This document shows, piece by piece, positions 24,541-32,677 of a stretch of DNA of 64,000 nt. Both the position numbers and the translations under genes were made by a program. Source of the DNA: Alicyclobacillus fastidiosus (GTDB lineage Bacteria; Bacillota; Bacilli; Alicyclobacillales; Alicyclobacillaceae). The stretch's first letter is position 1, and every line of letters starts with the position of its first letter. The notes under the pieces were generated by a model. The model worked only from the letters and a program-made list of their open reading frames with translations. It made no database searches and had not been told where the DNA came from. The DNA lies in contig NZ_CP104067.1 in the NCBI RefSeq assembly GCF_026651875.1, positions 4,392,501 to 4,456,500 of the forward strand, given 5' to 3'.

Positions 24541-25782
24541 TTAGTCTGCGCGATTTGACAACGAGAACCAAGGCCGCACTTTCACACCGATGATACTGCC
24601 GATAAAACCACAGACCATCCAAGCCCAACCGTGCAAACTAAACGATGCGATGCCATCGAAGTAGGCGCCGATGTTACAGCCAAACGCAATGCGAGCCCCG
24701 TATCCCATCAGCACACCGCCCACCAACAGACCCACGATCATGCGAGCTGGAAAACGGCGGAAGTAGGGTTTCGGGAATCGCCCGGCGAGCGACGCAGCCA
24801 AGAGTGCGCCGACGATGACGCTGACATCGAGCACGACCGTCGCGTTGGCAAACATGTTCGCGTGAAGGGCCGTGGCGTTGCTGGGCACTTGCCAATATCC
24901 CCAGTGCGCGACCGGAATGCCAATCGCCTGCGAAATTTTGGCACCGACGAGCGCAAACGCAAAGGTGACGCCCCATGCGCCGCCGGAAATTACCATCACG
25001 ACTGCGTTGCCGACAGCGAGGATGACGCTCCCGATAAAGAGTGACCAAGGCCCCCGAACAATCGCCTTCCATCCGCTTCCACCGCCGCGGACCATCGACT
25101 GAATCGACCCGTGCTTGCGGCGTTCCCACACGAGGGTGCCAAAGAAGACAATCGCTAAGAGCAATAGGTTAAACAGAAAACCACCCACCGCGCCAAACGA
25201 GTGAATGAAGGAGACTGGGCCGACATTCCACGTCCCTTGCCACCACGTGAAGCCCCAACTGCCGAGAACCGAACCAACGATGAATCCGACGATCACGAGA
25301 AGTCCTCGCACGTCGCCACCACCTGTATGGAAAAGCGTCCCCGACGCGCAGCCATCGGCCACTTGCATGCCCATGCCGAAGAGGAATGACCCCACGAACA
25401 CAGACAGACCCACAGGTGAAACGGAACCCACCACTGGGTGTCCGAAGATATGTCCACGCAGGAGAAGCGGCAAGAATAGGATATTTGCGATCAGGAACAT
25501 GACCATGTGTGAGCGCAGCCCCGCACCGCGACGAGCGACAATGAAGTTCCGCCATGCGCTCGTGAATCCGTAGCGAGCATGGTATAAGGTAATCCCGAGT
25601 ACACCACCCACTAAATAGAGGAGTGCCTGTGTCAAGGAGATTGCCAAGCCGATATACAGCGTTCCGACCAAAAAGAGAATGAGTGCAAAGGTCATAAATC
25701 CCTTGTTGAAACCACGACGGCCTTCTGTCTGCTGACCGGCAGTGGGTCCATCCAGGTTGACCACACGATTTGAGATTGCCAA
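24541..25782 (-). CDS. YeeE/YedE family (TsuA-like) sulfur-compound transporter
   Basis: A 413-residue polytopic membrane protein with about 11 helices. The duplicated conserved Cys-Gly-type motifs of the family are visible: ADGCASGTLFHTGGG near residue 130 and AFGCNIGAYFDGIAS near residue 375, whose cysteines in TsuA relay thiosulfate through the membrane. The likely substrate is thiosulfate or a related sulfane compound. The ATG follows GAGGAGG by the usual spacing. It ends at a bidirectional terminator and its upstream neighbour is an acyl-CoA-dehydrogenase-like gene with its own terminator, so it is probably monocistronic. Nearby genes for a rhodanese and bacillithiol synthesis fit a sulfur-handling neighbourhood. 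Confidence 0.9.
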   Translation of the reverse strand: MAISNRVVNLDGPTAGQQTEGRRGFNKGFMTFALILFLVGTLYIGLAISLTQALLYLVGGVLGITLYHARYGFTSAWRNFIVARRGAGLRSHMVMFLIANILFLPLLLRGHIFGHPVVGSVSPVGLSVFVGSFLFGMGMQVADGCASGTLFHTGGGDVRGLLVIVGFIVGSVLGSWGFTWWQGTWNVGPVSFIHSFGAVGGFLFNLLLLAIVFFGTLVWERRKHGSIQSMVRGGGSGWKAIVRGPWSLFIGSVILAVGNAVVMVISGGAWGVTFAFALVGAKISQAIGIPVAHWGYWQVPSNATALHANMFANATVVLDVSVIVGALLAASLAGRFPKPYFRRFPARMIVGLLVGGVLMGYGARIAFGCNIGAYFDGIASFSLHGWAWMVCGFIGSIIGVKVRPWFSLSNRAD

Positions 25783-25871
25783 GGATGACGCCTCCTCTCA
25801 GATGTTCTCCAGACTATCTTACACAAAGGTAGTAACTAAATCAAGTTAATTCCAATCTTCTTTATCGGATT

Positions 25872-25920
25872 AAAAACGAGAAAATAGCGGCTCATCGCTA
25901 CTGCGACAGCCGCTGTTCTC
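25872..25920 (-). terminator. Intrinsic terminator after the acyl-CoA dehydrogenase-like gene
   Basis: Arms AGCGGCT and AGCCGCT (25886-25892, 25908-25914), extended by GAGAA/TTCTC, followed on the minus strand by ATTTTCTCGTTTTT. Lies 29 bases after the stop at 25949. Confidence 0.85.
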
Positions 25921-25948
25921 CTGAACGGGTATCCGAAAGGACCGCTTC

Positions 25949-27127
25949 TCACTTGCGAAATGGTGCTGTCCCCTCTTTGGCGAGCATTTTAAAGACGATG
26001 TCGTCCATCGGAGGGTTGTGCAATCCTGCGCGTACATCTCGGTAGTAGCGCTCCAGTGGCAGCCCTCTGGCGAGGCTGCGGGCGCCGGCGACGCGCATGG
26101 CGAGATCGACCACTTCGTAGGCCGCGTTCGTCGCCTGTGTCTTCGCTGCGCCAAACATCGGGCGCAAGCGGGGTCTGTCGACCTCGGAACCCGCATCCCA
26201 ACGTGCCGCGAGGTCATACATGAGCGTTCGGGCACTGAGGAGTTTCAATTCCATTTGACCCAATTTTTCTTCGATATGTGGAACGTCAGCAATTGGGTGG
26301 GAAAGACTATTCGGTTGATACGTCGCCGCAAAGTTCATCGCAAAGTCGCGCGCAGCCAGCCCCACCCCAAGGTAACAGGCGGGGATATGCAGCATCCAAC
26401 CGCCGCCGTCATTGTTGCGGGCGCTGCGCTCCTTCGGATGTTTCACAGTTACAACGTACGCGTCAGGCACGAACACGTCTTCCAACACGATATCGTGGCT
26501 ACCCGTGGCACGCATCCCGAGCGTGTTCCAGGTCTCGACAATTTGCACATCCTGCCCGCGCACAATGAACTCGCCGACCTCTTGTGAATCCGCGATGCCA
26601 GCCGTCACCAAAATCCAGTCAAGCGCTGGCGACAGTGTGCTAAACGTCTTGCGACCCGTGATCCGGTAACCGCCGTCGACGCGCGCGGCGGTCGTCTCCG
26701 GGCGCCCTCCGCGACTCGGGCTCCCCGTGGCCGGCTCACTCGCACAACTGTTGATGAGTGCCCCCGTATCCATCACCGATCGGCAAATGGCTTGAAAGAG
26801 CGCATCTGGGAACGCATGACTTGCGCGCAAGTTTAAAATCATCCCGACGTGCCAGCCGATGGCGAGGGCGGTGGAGCCATCTCCACGGGCGAGTTGCTCC
26901 TGATGAAGCAATAACTCGCGCAACGAGATTTCCAATCCCCCATATTCCTTTGGCACCGTCCACGTCACGTAGCCGGACTTGCGCAAATCGGCGATATTTT
27001 CATGTGGAAAGCTGCCGTCCTCATCGTGCTGGGCCGCGCGTTGCGAAAACGCATCTGCGAGTTCTTTTGTGATGCGAAGTCTCTCTCGCTGTTCAGGAGA
27101 CGTTACAAAATAATCGTCAAAGTACAT
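25949..27127 (-). CDS. Acyl-CoA dehydrogenase-family flavoprotein (YdbM/DszC-like)
   Basis: A 392-residue flavoprotein of the acyl-CoA dehydrogenase superfamily. The N-terminal helical domain ([15 protein letters not shown]), the central beta domain with [18 protein letters not shown], and the C-terminal four-helix domain with a GARSL motif are present, but the catalytic Glu position typical for medium-chain enzymes is not obvious, and the [12 protein letters not shown] pattern resembles the DszC/SfnB branch of sulfur-compound monooxygenases. B. subtilis YdbM, controlled by the cysteine regulator CymR, is a plausible relative. The ATG at 27127 follows GGGGGAGGAG. It follows bshB2 by 22 bases, so it is the last gene of the yojF-bshB2 unit. 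Confidence 0.88.
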   Translation of the reverse strand: MYFDDYFVTSPEQRERLRITKELADAFSQRAAQHDEDGSFPHENIADLRKSGYVTWTVPKEYGGLEISLRELLLHQEQLARGDGSTALAIGWHVGMILNLRASHAFPDALFQAICRSVMDTGALINSCASEPATGSPSRGGRPETTAARVDGGYRITGRKTFSTLSPALDWILVTAGIADSQEVGEFIVRGQDVQIVETWNTLGMRATGSHDIVLEDVFVPDAYVVTVKHPKERSARNNDGGGWMLHIPACYLGVGLAARDFAMNFAATYQPNSLSHPIADVPHIEEKLGQMELKLLSARTLMYDLAARWDAGSEVDRPRLRPMFGAAKTQATNAAYEVVDLAMRVAGARSLARGLPLERYYRDVRAGLHNPPMDDIVFKMLAKEGTAPFRK

Positions 27128-27149
27128 CAGCGTTGTTCTCCTCCCCCGC

Positions 27150-27860
27150 TTACCTGCCGTCAACCAAGCTGTCTCGTCGCCCGAGTCGCGGACCCTGCGC
27201 GTGCACGAAGTACTCCCAATTCGACAGTTGGCCGAGACTCTGTCTCTCACTCCCCCAGATGGAGCGGTTCAAGCCGGACTGTGTCTTGTGGGCTCGAAAG
27301 GAAGCCAATTTTTGCACCTTGGTCCCTTGGATATCGACTGTCACCATATCGATGACCGGCTGCGGATAGCGTTTAAACGCAGTGACGTCATCGCTCCAAG
27401 CGACGTAAAACAGTCGACACGTGCGTTCCGATGGCGCGGTGCACGCGTACGCCTCGAAAGCTCGGGTCGCGACGCGGCCGATGGCACAGTGATCAGGGTG
27501 TCCACCGAGCGGATCGTGGAATGTGATCACCACATCTGGGCGCTCCTCTTCCAAGACGCCGAGTACCCGCTCGACAAGCGCCTCTACGGGCTGAATTTCC
27601 AGTGTTTTATCGCGGGTATGCAGTAACTCGAGCCGCGCGATGGACAGCGCCTCACACGCATTTCTCAGTTCTCGCTCCCTCGCCGTGGCGATGGACTCTC
27701 GGGTGACCGCAGGTGGGACACCCATCCGACGCCCCATCTCTCCGAGCGTCGCACAGACGAGCACTACTCTGTGACCCTCAGTCGCCAGTTTGGCCAGCGT
27801 CCCTCCGCAAATGAACGATTCGTCGTCCGGATGAGCAAAAACAGCAACAATGGTAGACAT
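27150..27860 (-). CDS. bshB2: Bacillithiol biosynthesis deacetylase (BshB2-like, PIG-L/LmbE family)
   Basis: Zinc-dependent N-deacetylase of 236 residues predicted to convert GlcNAc-malate to GlcN-malate in bacillithiol synthesis. The metal motif AHPDDES (His10-Ser15) and the second metal His motif HPDH at 121-124 are both present, as in LmbE-fold enzymes. The ATG follows GGGGGGAACAG. The upstream neighbour is yojF, the same neighbour that bshB2 (yojG) has in B. subtilis, which supports the assignment over a generic LmbE protein. BshA and BshC are not in this window. Confidence 0.88.
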   Translation of the reverse strand: MSTIVAVFAHPDDESFICGGTLAKLATEGHRVVLVCATLGEMGRRMGVPPAVTRESIATARERELRNACEALSIARLELLHTRDKTLEIQPVEALVERVLGVLEEERPDVVITFHDPLGGHPDHCAIGRVATRAFEAYACTAPSERTCRLFYVAWSDDVTAFKRYPQPVIDMVTVDIQGTKVQKLASFRAHKTQSGLNRSIWGSERQSLGQLSNWEYFVHAQGPRLGRRDSLVDGR

Positions 27861-27901
27861 CTGTTCCCCCCGCTCACACTCAAAAACGTATTCCGAAAAT
27901 G

Positions 27902-28213
27902 TTACATCGATAATGCCTTCGGGCTAACCTCCAGGCTATGTGCAATGCGAGACTGACTGTCGTATGCCGTAAAGATGAGGACACCATTCTCTTCATAGAA
28001 ATCTGTGACGTCGTTGAGTTGGACGATGCCGTTGGGCTGTTCCCATTCGAGGTAAACCCGGTACGCGCCGTCACCGTGAATGTGGGCGAGTTTCAGTTGA
28101 ACGGGTACGTTGCGTATGTAGCCTTGTGGATTGACTTCCATGTGCAGATACACTGTTTGACCGACGTACTGTGCAAGCCACGCCCTGGCCTCATCGACAC
28201 TTTTGACCTGCAT
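27902..28213 (-). CDS. yojF: YojF family protein (DUF1806)
   Basis: A 103-residue cytoplasmic protein with no membrane segment, of mixed alpha/beta composition with TVYLHMEVNPQGY near residue 20 and a Tyr/Trp-rich middle. It matches B. subtilis YojF in size, character and, above all, location directly before bshB2, with 41 bases between them. The function of YojF is unknown; synteny suggests a role connected to bacillithiol. The ATG follows AGAGGTG. The gene is the first of the three-gene unit that ends with the acyl-CoA-dehydrogenase-like gene. Confidence 0.85.
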   Translation of the reverse strand: MQVKSVDEARAWLAQYVGQTVYLHMEVNPQGYIRNVPVQLKLAHIHGDGAYRVYLEWEQPNGIVQLNDVTDFYEENGVLIFTAYDSQSRIAHSLEVSPKALSM

Positions 28214-28296
28214 GCGTTCACCTCTTCTCGAACGAACGGGGACAGCAAATCGTTGCCATCCGCTGATCTCAATTTTACCTTCTTTGTGCTGAGACG

Positions 28297-28336
28297 CAAA
28301 AGAGGACGCGAAACTTGCGTTTTGCGTCCTCTTTTG
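28297..28336. terminator. Intrinsic terminator after the phosphodiester glycosidase gene
   Basis: Perfect 13-base arms at 28297-28309 and 28324-28336; the minus-strand side carries TTTTG at the end. Lies just beyond the stop at 28351. Confidence 0.85.
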
Positions 28337-28350
28337 GGAAGGTCACTAGA

Positions 28351-29445
28351 TTAGTTGACGGCGTCGTTCGCCGCTTGTTCCGTGGGAAATACCATCCATG
28401 CGTCAGGTAGGTGGCGCTGACCGTTCGGATCGAGTGTGGATGGCGAGTTGAGAATCTTCCCGTCGTCGTAGAGCACGGACGAAGATCCGCCATCCATCGC
28501 ACACGCATTCACGGCGTGGTACTTGAGCATGATATCCATCACCTGCTTCATGCTGGCACCAATCGAGTGACCACCGTGCAAACGCCCGTTGATCACGACA
28601 AATATAACCGTGCCATCACGTTCCTGACCGATGGCCGTGCGCGGGTCCAGCCCCCAGCCACCGTCACCTTGCGTAATGGTCGGTTGACCATCCACCACTA
28701 ACTCCGGATGAAACTGCATCGCGTCGCGAACGCCGATTTGTGCCAGGTCACTCGTCGTATAATTGCCCATGACCATCACGCCGTCGTTGGTAAAGCCGAC
28801 GGTCGCCCAACTGGGATCGGTCTTCGACGACTGTCTCACCGTGCCGTTCACGTACTCCAATCCGACTGGTATACCACCCCAACCATTTCCATTCGGATCT
28901 TCAAAGCCGCTCGCGTTTACACCCGCTATCGCGCCCACGCGTTTGGCCATATCGGTAATGTACTCCCCCGTCGAACCATGCACCTGTGCAGGTACGAGGC
29001 GGACCAGCTTCGGATCTTGGACCAGCATCACATAACCGGTATATCCGTCCTGATGAAGCGGGATGACTTGAACGGGTTGCCCACCTACATCCGCGATATC
29101 CCTCGTATTTGCGACGGAGACGTCATCCGTGCTCGATTGCCGGACGGCGATGCCGTTGAGCTCTTTCATGATCTGCGCGTACTCTGATGGAGTCGTCAGA
29201 TAGCGGGCCCATTCGTAGTGGCGAGTCGACGCCACCGTCTCCGCGGCTAAGAGCCGCAAGTGCGATCCCCACGGTGTACCAAAGGCCACACCGATGCTGC
29301 CGCCAAACAACAGCAGGAGCACGCCAAAGACGCTGAGGCTCGCGGCGATAAGCCGTCGTTTTCGGCGACGACCTCTGGCAGCTCGCCGCGCTTTTTGAGA
29401 CAACTGTGTATGTGAGTGTGTCTGTCGTTCGGGTTGATGCTGCAT
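28351..29445 (-). CDS. Membrane-anchored phosphodiester glycosidase (NAGPA/DUF2233 domain)
   Basis: A 364-residue protein: a basic N-terminus with many Arg/Lys at residues 20-31, one membrane anchor at 32-55, a linker, and a phosphodiester glycosidase (NAGPA-type) domain over about 140-355. Domain landmarks are GVNASGFED near residue 170, RTAIGQERDG near 275 and the AMDGGSSS segment near 330. Bacterial members, such as YngK-like and StfP-like proteins, are extracytoplasmic and are thought to act on glycosyl phosphodiesters in envelope polymers. The ATG at 29445 follows GGGGAGGAG; the frame extends to 29484 without a better site. Monocistronic, terminators on both sides. Confidence 0.9.
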   Translation of the reverse strand: MQHQPERQTHSHTQLSQKARRAARGRRRKRRLIAASLSVFGVLLLLFGGSIGVAFGTPWGSHLRLLAAETVASTRHYEWARYLTTPSEYAQIMKELNGIAVRQSSTDDVSVANTRDIADVGGQPVQVIPLHQDGYTGYVMLVQDPKLVRLVPAQVHGSTGEYITDMAKRVGAIAGVNASGFEDPNGNGWGGIPVGLEYVNGTVRQSSKTDPSWATVGFTNDGVMVMGNYTTSDLAQIGVRDAMQFHPELVVDGQPTITQGDGGWGLDPRTAIGQERDGTVIFVVINGRLHGGHSIGASMKQVMDIMLKYHAVNACAMDGGSSSVLYDDGKILNSPSTLDPNGQRHLPDAWMVFPTEQAANDAVN

Positions 29446-29581
29446 GTATATGCTCCTCCCCGGCAGAACCCATGAAATTTGCATTGCTAGAGTAGACGAC
29501 GATGGACGAAAACCGCGATTGACGTTCTCGCATGTTAGACGTTGTATGCTGTGTAGATGTTACAGAAGAGGCGAGAACGTA

Positions 29582-29630
29582 CAAAAAAACGGCGTGCAGG
29601 AGCATTCATTGCGAATACTCCTGCACACCG
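29582..29630 (-). terminator. Intrinsic terminator after the rhodanese gene
   Basis: Arms at 29590-29602 and 29618-29630 (13 bases with one mismatch) followed on the minus strand by seven T. Lies 29 bases beyond the stop of the sulfurtransferase gene. Confidence 0.9.
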
Positions 29631-29658
29631 TACATTCTACTTTGATTTCGCCCGCCTG

Positions 29659-30486
29659 TTAAGCGTTCTCGATAGGATTATCCCGGTAGGTGATCCAATC
29701 GCTCCAACTTCCCGCATAGAGGCGTACGTCCTCTGCCCCCGCCAATTTCAGGGCAAAAATGTCTGCGCAAGCCGTCACACCCGAACCACAATACACCACA
29801 ATTGGTTGCTTTTTTGATACGACGTCGCCAAACCGCCTCTGTTGAACGTCATCCGGTTTCCACCGGCCGTTTTCCATCAGCCCGTTCTGCCACGGATAGT
29901 TGACAGCACCTGGGATGTGCCCCGCTTTTGCATCAATTGGCTCGACTTCCCCAGTGTACCTGTCATGCGCGCGAGCGTCGATGAGCATGGCGTCCCACTC
30001 GCCGCTCACAATGCGGCGAACGTCATCTACGTCGACCGTCCAACCAGGGTGTATATCCGCATCATAGTTCCCATCAACGCGTGGAGGAATTTGCGTGGAA
30101 CAGGCAAACCCGCCATCGATCCACGCCTGATAACCGCCGTCGAGGACCAACACGTCCTCGATGCCGACGTACCGGATCAACCACCATGCGCGTGTAGCCA
30201 TTCCTTCGCCACTGTCGTACACGACGACGGTAGACTTGCGATTGACGCCCACTTGCCCGAGTGTATTGGCGAACACCGCCGCGTCCGGAAGTGGATGCCG
30301 ACCGCCGTGTTCATGGACCGATGACGATAGGTCCCGCTCCAAATCGAGGTAGTGAGCGCCGGGAATGTGGGACTTCGCGTAGATCTGCTGCCCCCATTCA
30401 GGGTCACTCAAGCTGAATCGACAATCCAAAATCACCAATTCCGCGTCCGCTAGCCGCTGGTGCAGCTCATCGGCAGTAATCAGCAT
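29659..30486 (-). CDS. Thiosulfate/3-mercaptopyruvate sulfurtransferase (tandem rhodanese)
   Basis: A 275-residue two-domain rhodanese transferring a sulfane sulfur to thiol acceptors. The N-terminal domain (about 1-125) is catalytically inactive, with DSGEGM instead of the loop Cys; the C-terminal domain (145-270) has the active-site loop CGSGVTAC with the reactive Cys233. The CGSGVT form is characteristic of the mercaptopyruvate/thiosulfate type. The ATG follows AGAAGGAGG. Its location about 4 kb from the YeeE/YedE transporter and the bacillithiol genes fits a sulfur-handling region, although the genes are separate transcription units. Confidence 0.93.
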   Translation of the reverse strand: MLITADELHQRLADAELVILDCRFSLSDPEWGQQIYAKSHIPGAHYLDLERDLSSSVHEHGGRHPLPDAAVFANTLGQVGVNRKSTVVVYDSGEGMATRAWWLIRYVGIEDVLVLDGGYQAWIDGGFACSTQIPPRVDGNYDADIHPGWTVDVDDVRRIVSGEWDAMLIDARAHDRYTGEVEPIDAKAGHIPGAVNYPWQNGLMENGRWKPDDVQQRRFGDVVSKKQPIVVYCGSGVTACADIFALKLAGAEDVRLYAGSWSDWITYRDNPIENA

Positions 30487-30540
30487 ATCGATGTTCCTCC
30501 TTCTGCGTCGACGCGCTAGCCATGCGTGGGTTGTGCAAAG

Positions 30541-31323
30541 TCACTGCCCTTTTCGTGCGAATCGCTTGGCGGCCGCTTGGTCGATCGATTTGAGAATCAT
30601 GTTGTCGATGTTCACGTGTGCTGGACGCGTAGCCGCAAACACGATGCAGTCTGCAACGTCCTCTGAGTTCAGTGGACGCAATCCCTCGTACACTTGGGCG
30701 GCGCGAGAGGTGTCCCCGTGATAGCGGACGACACTGAATTCCGTCTCGACCATGCCAGGGTCAATGCTTGTAATCCGCACTGGCTTGCCGAGCAATTCCT
30801 GGCGAAGTGACCCGGTGATGGCCCGAACGGCGAACTTTGTCGCGCAGTACACACCACCTCCAGCGTACGCCTCGTGCCCAGCGGTCGATCCCAAGTTGAT
30901 GATGTGCCCATCCCCGCTCTCCACAAGGTATGGGACAAGTCGCTTGGTCATGCGCAACAGTCCAAGTACGTTCGTATCGAGCATGACCTCCCAGTCTTCC
31001 TCGTTGGCCCGCTCATCGATGTAATCGACGCCGAGCGCCTTGCCGGCGTTGTTCACGAGCACGTTGACCTGGCCATAGTGCTCCACGACCCCTTGTACAA
31101 AGGCGTCGACGGACGCCTTATCGGTCACGTCGAGCGGTGCGGCAAACGGCTTTTCCCCCGTGATGCGCGCCAGTTCGTCCACTAGCGCGGACAACTTATC
31201 CTCACGGCGGGCGCCGACGGCTAGGCGAAATCCTGCACGAGCAAGACCGATTGCCGTGCTATAGCCAATCCCGGCACTTGCCCCCGTCACAACAGCTACT
31301 CTGTTGGTTCCAGTAAGACTCAT
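30541..31323 (-). CDS. Short-chain dehydrogenase/reductase (YdfG-like)
   Basis: A 260-residue NAD(P)-dependent oxidoreductase of the classical SDR fold. The cofactor motif TGASAGIG is at residues 13-20, the NNAG motif is in VLVNNAGKA, the catalytic Ser is in NLGSTAGHEA and the active-site YCATK (Tyr-x3-Lys) follows. The arrangement resembles YdfG, an NADP-dependent 3-hydroxy acid dehydrogenase. Among the crowded in-frame starts I chose the ATG at 31323, at good spacing from GAGAAGGG; an ATG at 31332 is the alternative. The gene is monocistronic and divergent from the unknown protein gene at 31441. Substrate is not evident. Confidence 0.93.
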   Translation of the reverse strand: MSLTGTNRVAVVTGASAGIGYSTAIGLARAGFRLAVGARREDKLSALVDELARITGEKPFAAPLDVTDKASVDAFVQGVVEHYGQVNVLVNNAGKALGVDYIDERANEEDWEVMLDTNVLGLLRMTKRLVPYLVESGDGHIINLGSTAGHEAYAGGGVYCATKFAVRAITGSLRQELLGKPVRITSIDPGMVETEFSVVRYHGDTSRAAQVYEGLRPLNSEDVADCIVFAATRPAHVNIDNMILKSIDQAAAKRFARKGQ

Positions 31324-31440
31324 CACACTCATCCCTTCTCCATTTAAAACATCTGGCCACTGGGCCATGGCCTATCACAAAAAGGCGAGTGACCCATACA
31401 ATGCACCATCGTCAGTCGTACGAAGGAGGCCAAAAAAAAC

Positions 31441-31764
31441 ATGGCATGCCCAGAAGTGGTGACTGGATCCGTCGTCATCCCAGGCGAAGATTATGAACGA
31501 ATTCAGCGGGCGGTGGACAACGGACAATACCTCTGGCGCCTTAGTCCCGTGCGCACTGCCCAGGAGGTCGGTACGGTACACCTCGGCTTGCGAATGAACG
31601 ACGCCTATACGTTTGTCGAGCAATTTCGAGACTCGGATGACGGCCTCATGCACGCGGTGGTACGCGTCAAACACCGATCCTGCACATATGTACTAGAATT
31701 ATACCAGCCGGAGAAGCAGGGCCGCGGCGGTATTTGGATCGTCCTCTCCGTCACCCCACTCTGA
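31441..31764 (+). CDS. Unknown small protein, YdfG-divergent
   Basis: A 107-residue soluble protein without signal peptide, with a mixed alpha/beta sequence, several Arg/Asp pairs and two Cys residues (positions 3 and 82). The ATG follows GGAGG at 31425-31429 with typical spacing, and codon use matches its neighbours, which supports a true gene. It is divergently transcribed from the SDR gene and followed after about 90 bases by the HAD phosphatase gene on the same strand. No family is recognised. Confidence 0.75.
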   Translation: MACPEVVTGSVVIPGEDYERIQRAVDNGQYLWRLSPVRTAQEVGTVHLGLRMNDAYTFVEQFRDSDDGLMHAVVRVKHRSCTYVLELYQPEKQGRGGIWIVLSVTPL

Positions 31765-31852
31765 ACTTGCAACGCAAATTCCCAGCGAGTACCCTCAATG
31801 TACCGGTTCCTCTCAGACAGGAACTGGTCTTTCATTCACGAGGAGGACAAGC

Positions 31853-32515
31853 GTGTACTCACATATTTTATTCGATCTCGACGGCACCCTGACAGACTCC
31901 CGCCTCGGCATTACGAAGAGCGTGGCCCACGCCCTCGTTGCGGAAGGCTATCCTGCACCCAAACTCGAGGAACTCACTTGGGTCGTGGGCCCTCCCTTGC
32001 GCGAGAGTTTTCTCAAACTCGTCGACTCGACCGACGCGGCAGTGGCGGAGCGGCTCCTCGCCCAGTACCGCAAGCGTTTCGAGCCCATCGGAATGTTTGA
32101 GAACGAGGTGTACGACGGGATTCGGGACGTGCTGAAGGCGCTCGTCGACCATTCCTGCCACCTACATCTTGCCACATCCAAACCCCGCATCTACGCAGAG
32201 CGGATTCTCGAACACTTTTCACTCGCGCCGTTTTTCGAGACCGTCGCCGGTGCGGAACTCGACGGATCGATAGAGTCCAAAGATGACGTCATTCGCACCG
32301 TGCTTGAGACCGCGCATCTCGACAAAGCGGCTTGTATCATGATTGGCGACCGGGAACACGACGTCCACGGTGCAGCCGCAAATGGCATTCCCTGCGTCGG
32401 CGTCACTTACGGCTTCGGCGAAAAATCCGAACTCCTGGCGGCCGGAGCGCGCTGCATCGTCGACTCCCCGCGCGCTCTCGTCCCCCTGCTCACTGGCGCC
32501 CAGCGCTTCGACTGA
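31853..32515 (+). CDS. HAD-superfamily hydrolase, phosphoglycolate phosphatase-like
   Basis: A 220-residue phosphatase of HAD subfamily IA. Catalytic motif I is DLDGTLTD (nucleophile Asp8, acid Asp10), motif II is the Thr/Ser in LATSKPR, motif III is the Lys of SKDDVI and motif IV is GDREHDVHGA. A helical cap domain lies between residues 15 and 80. The most likely activities are on phosphoglycolate, pyrophosphate or nucleoside monophosphates (PpaX/YjjG group), not decided by sequence. The start is a GTG preceded by GAGGAGGAC. The end of the gene adjoins a 47-base tandem repeat. Confidence 0.9.
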   Translation: MYSHILFDLDGTLTDSRLGITKSVAHALVAEGYPAPKLEELTWVVGPPLRESFLKLVDSTDAAVAERLLAQYRKRFEPIGMFENEVYDGIRDVLKALVDHSCHLHLATSKPRIYAERILEHFSLAPFFETVAGAELDGSIESKDDVIRTVLETAHLDKAACIMIGDREHDVHGAAANGIPCVGVTYGFGEKSELLAAGARCIVDSPRALVPLLTGAQRFD

Positions 32516-32516
32516 G

Positions 32517-32677
32517 TTCCTAGTCTCGCTTACCCGCAGGGTAGGTCTCGCTACGTCGCTGCGCTCCTAGTCTCGCTTACCCACAGGGTAGGTCTCGCTA
32601 CGTCGCTATGCTCCTAGTCTCGCCTTACCCACAGGATAGGTCTCGCTACGTCGCTATGCTCCTAGTCTCGCCTTACC
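32517..32677. repeat. 47-bp tandem repeat between convergent genes
   Basis: Three copies plus a partial fourth of a 47-48-base unit, beginning at 32519, 32566, 32613 and 32661 (CCTAGTCTCGC.TTACC). Each unit contains a small palindrome (TACCC.CAGGGTA), and its halves resemble each other (TAGTCTCGCTTAC and TAGGTCTCGCTAC), so the unit is itself a diverged duplication. It fills the gap between the convergent HAD phosphatase and ThyX-like genes and overlaps the stop of the latter by a few bases. Confidence 0.93.

Noticed and set aside
25783-25871. CymR box before the YeeE/YedE gene
   Set aside because: An AT-rich GGAATTAACTTGATT stretch is present, but I cannot match it securely to the CymR consensus.
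32517-32677. CRISPR array
   Set aside because: The repeats are directly adjacent with no unique spacers of regular size, and no cas genes are in the window.
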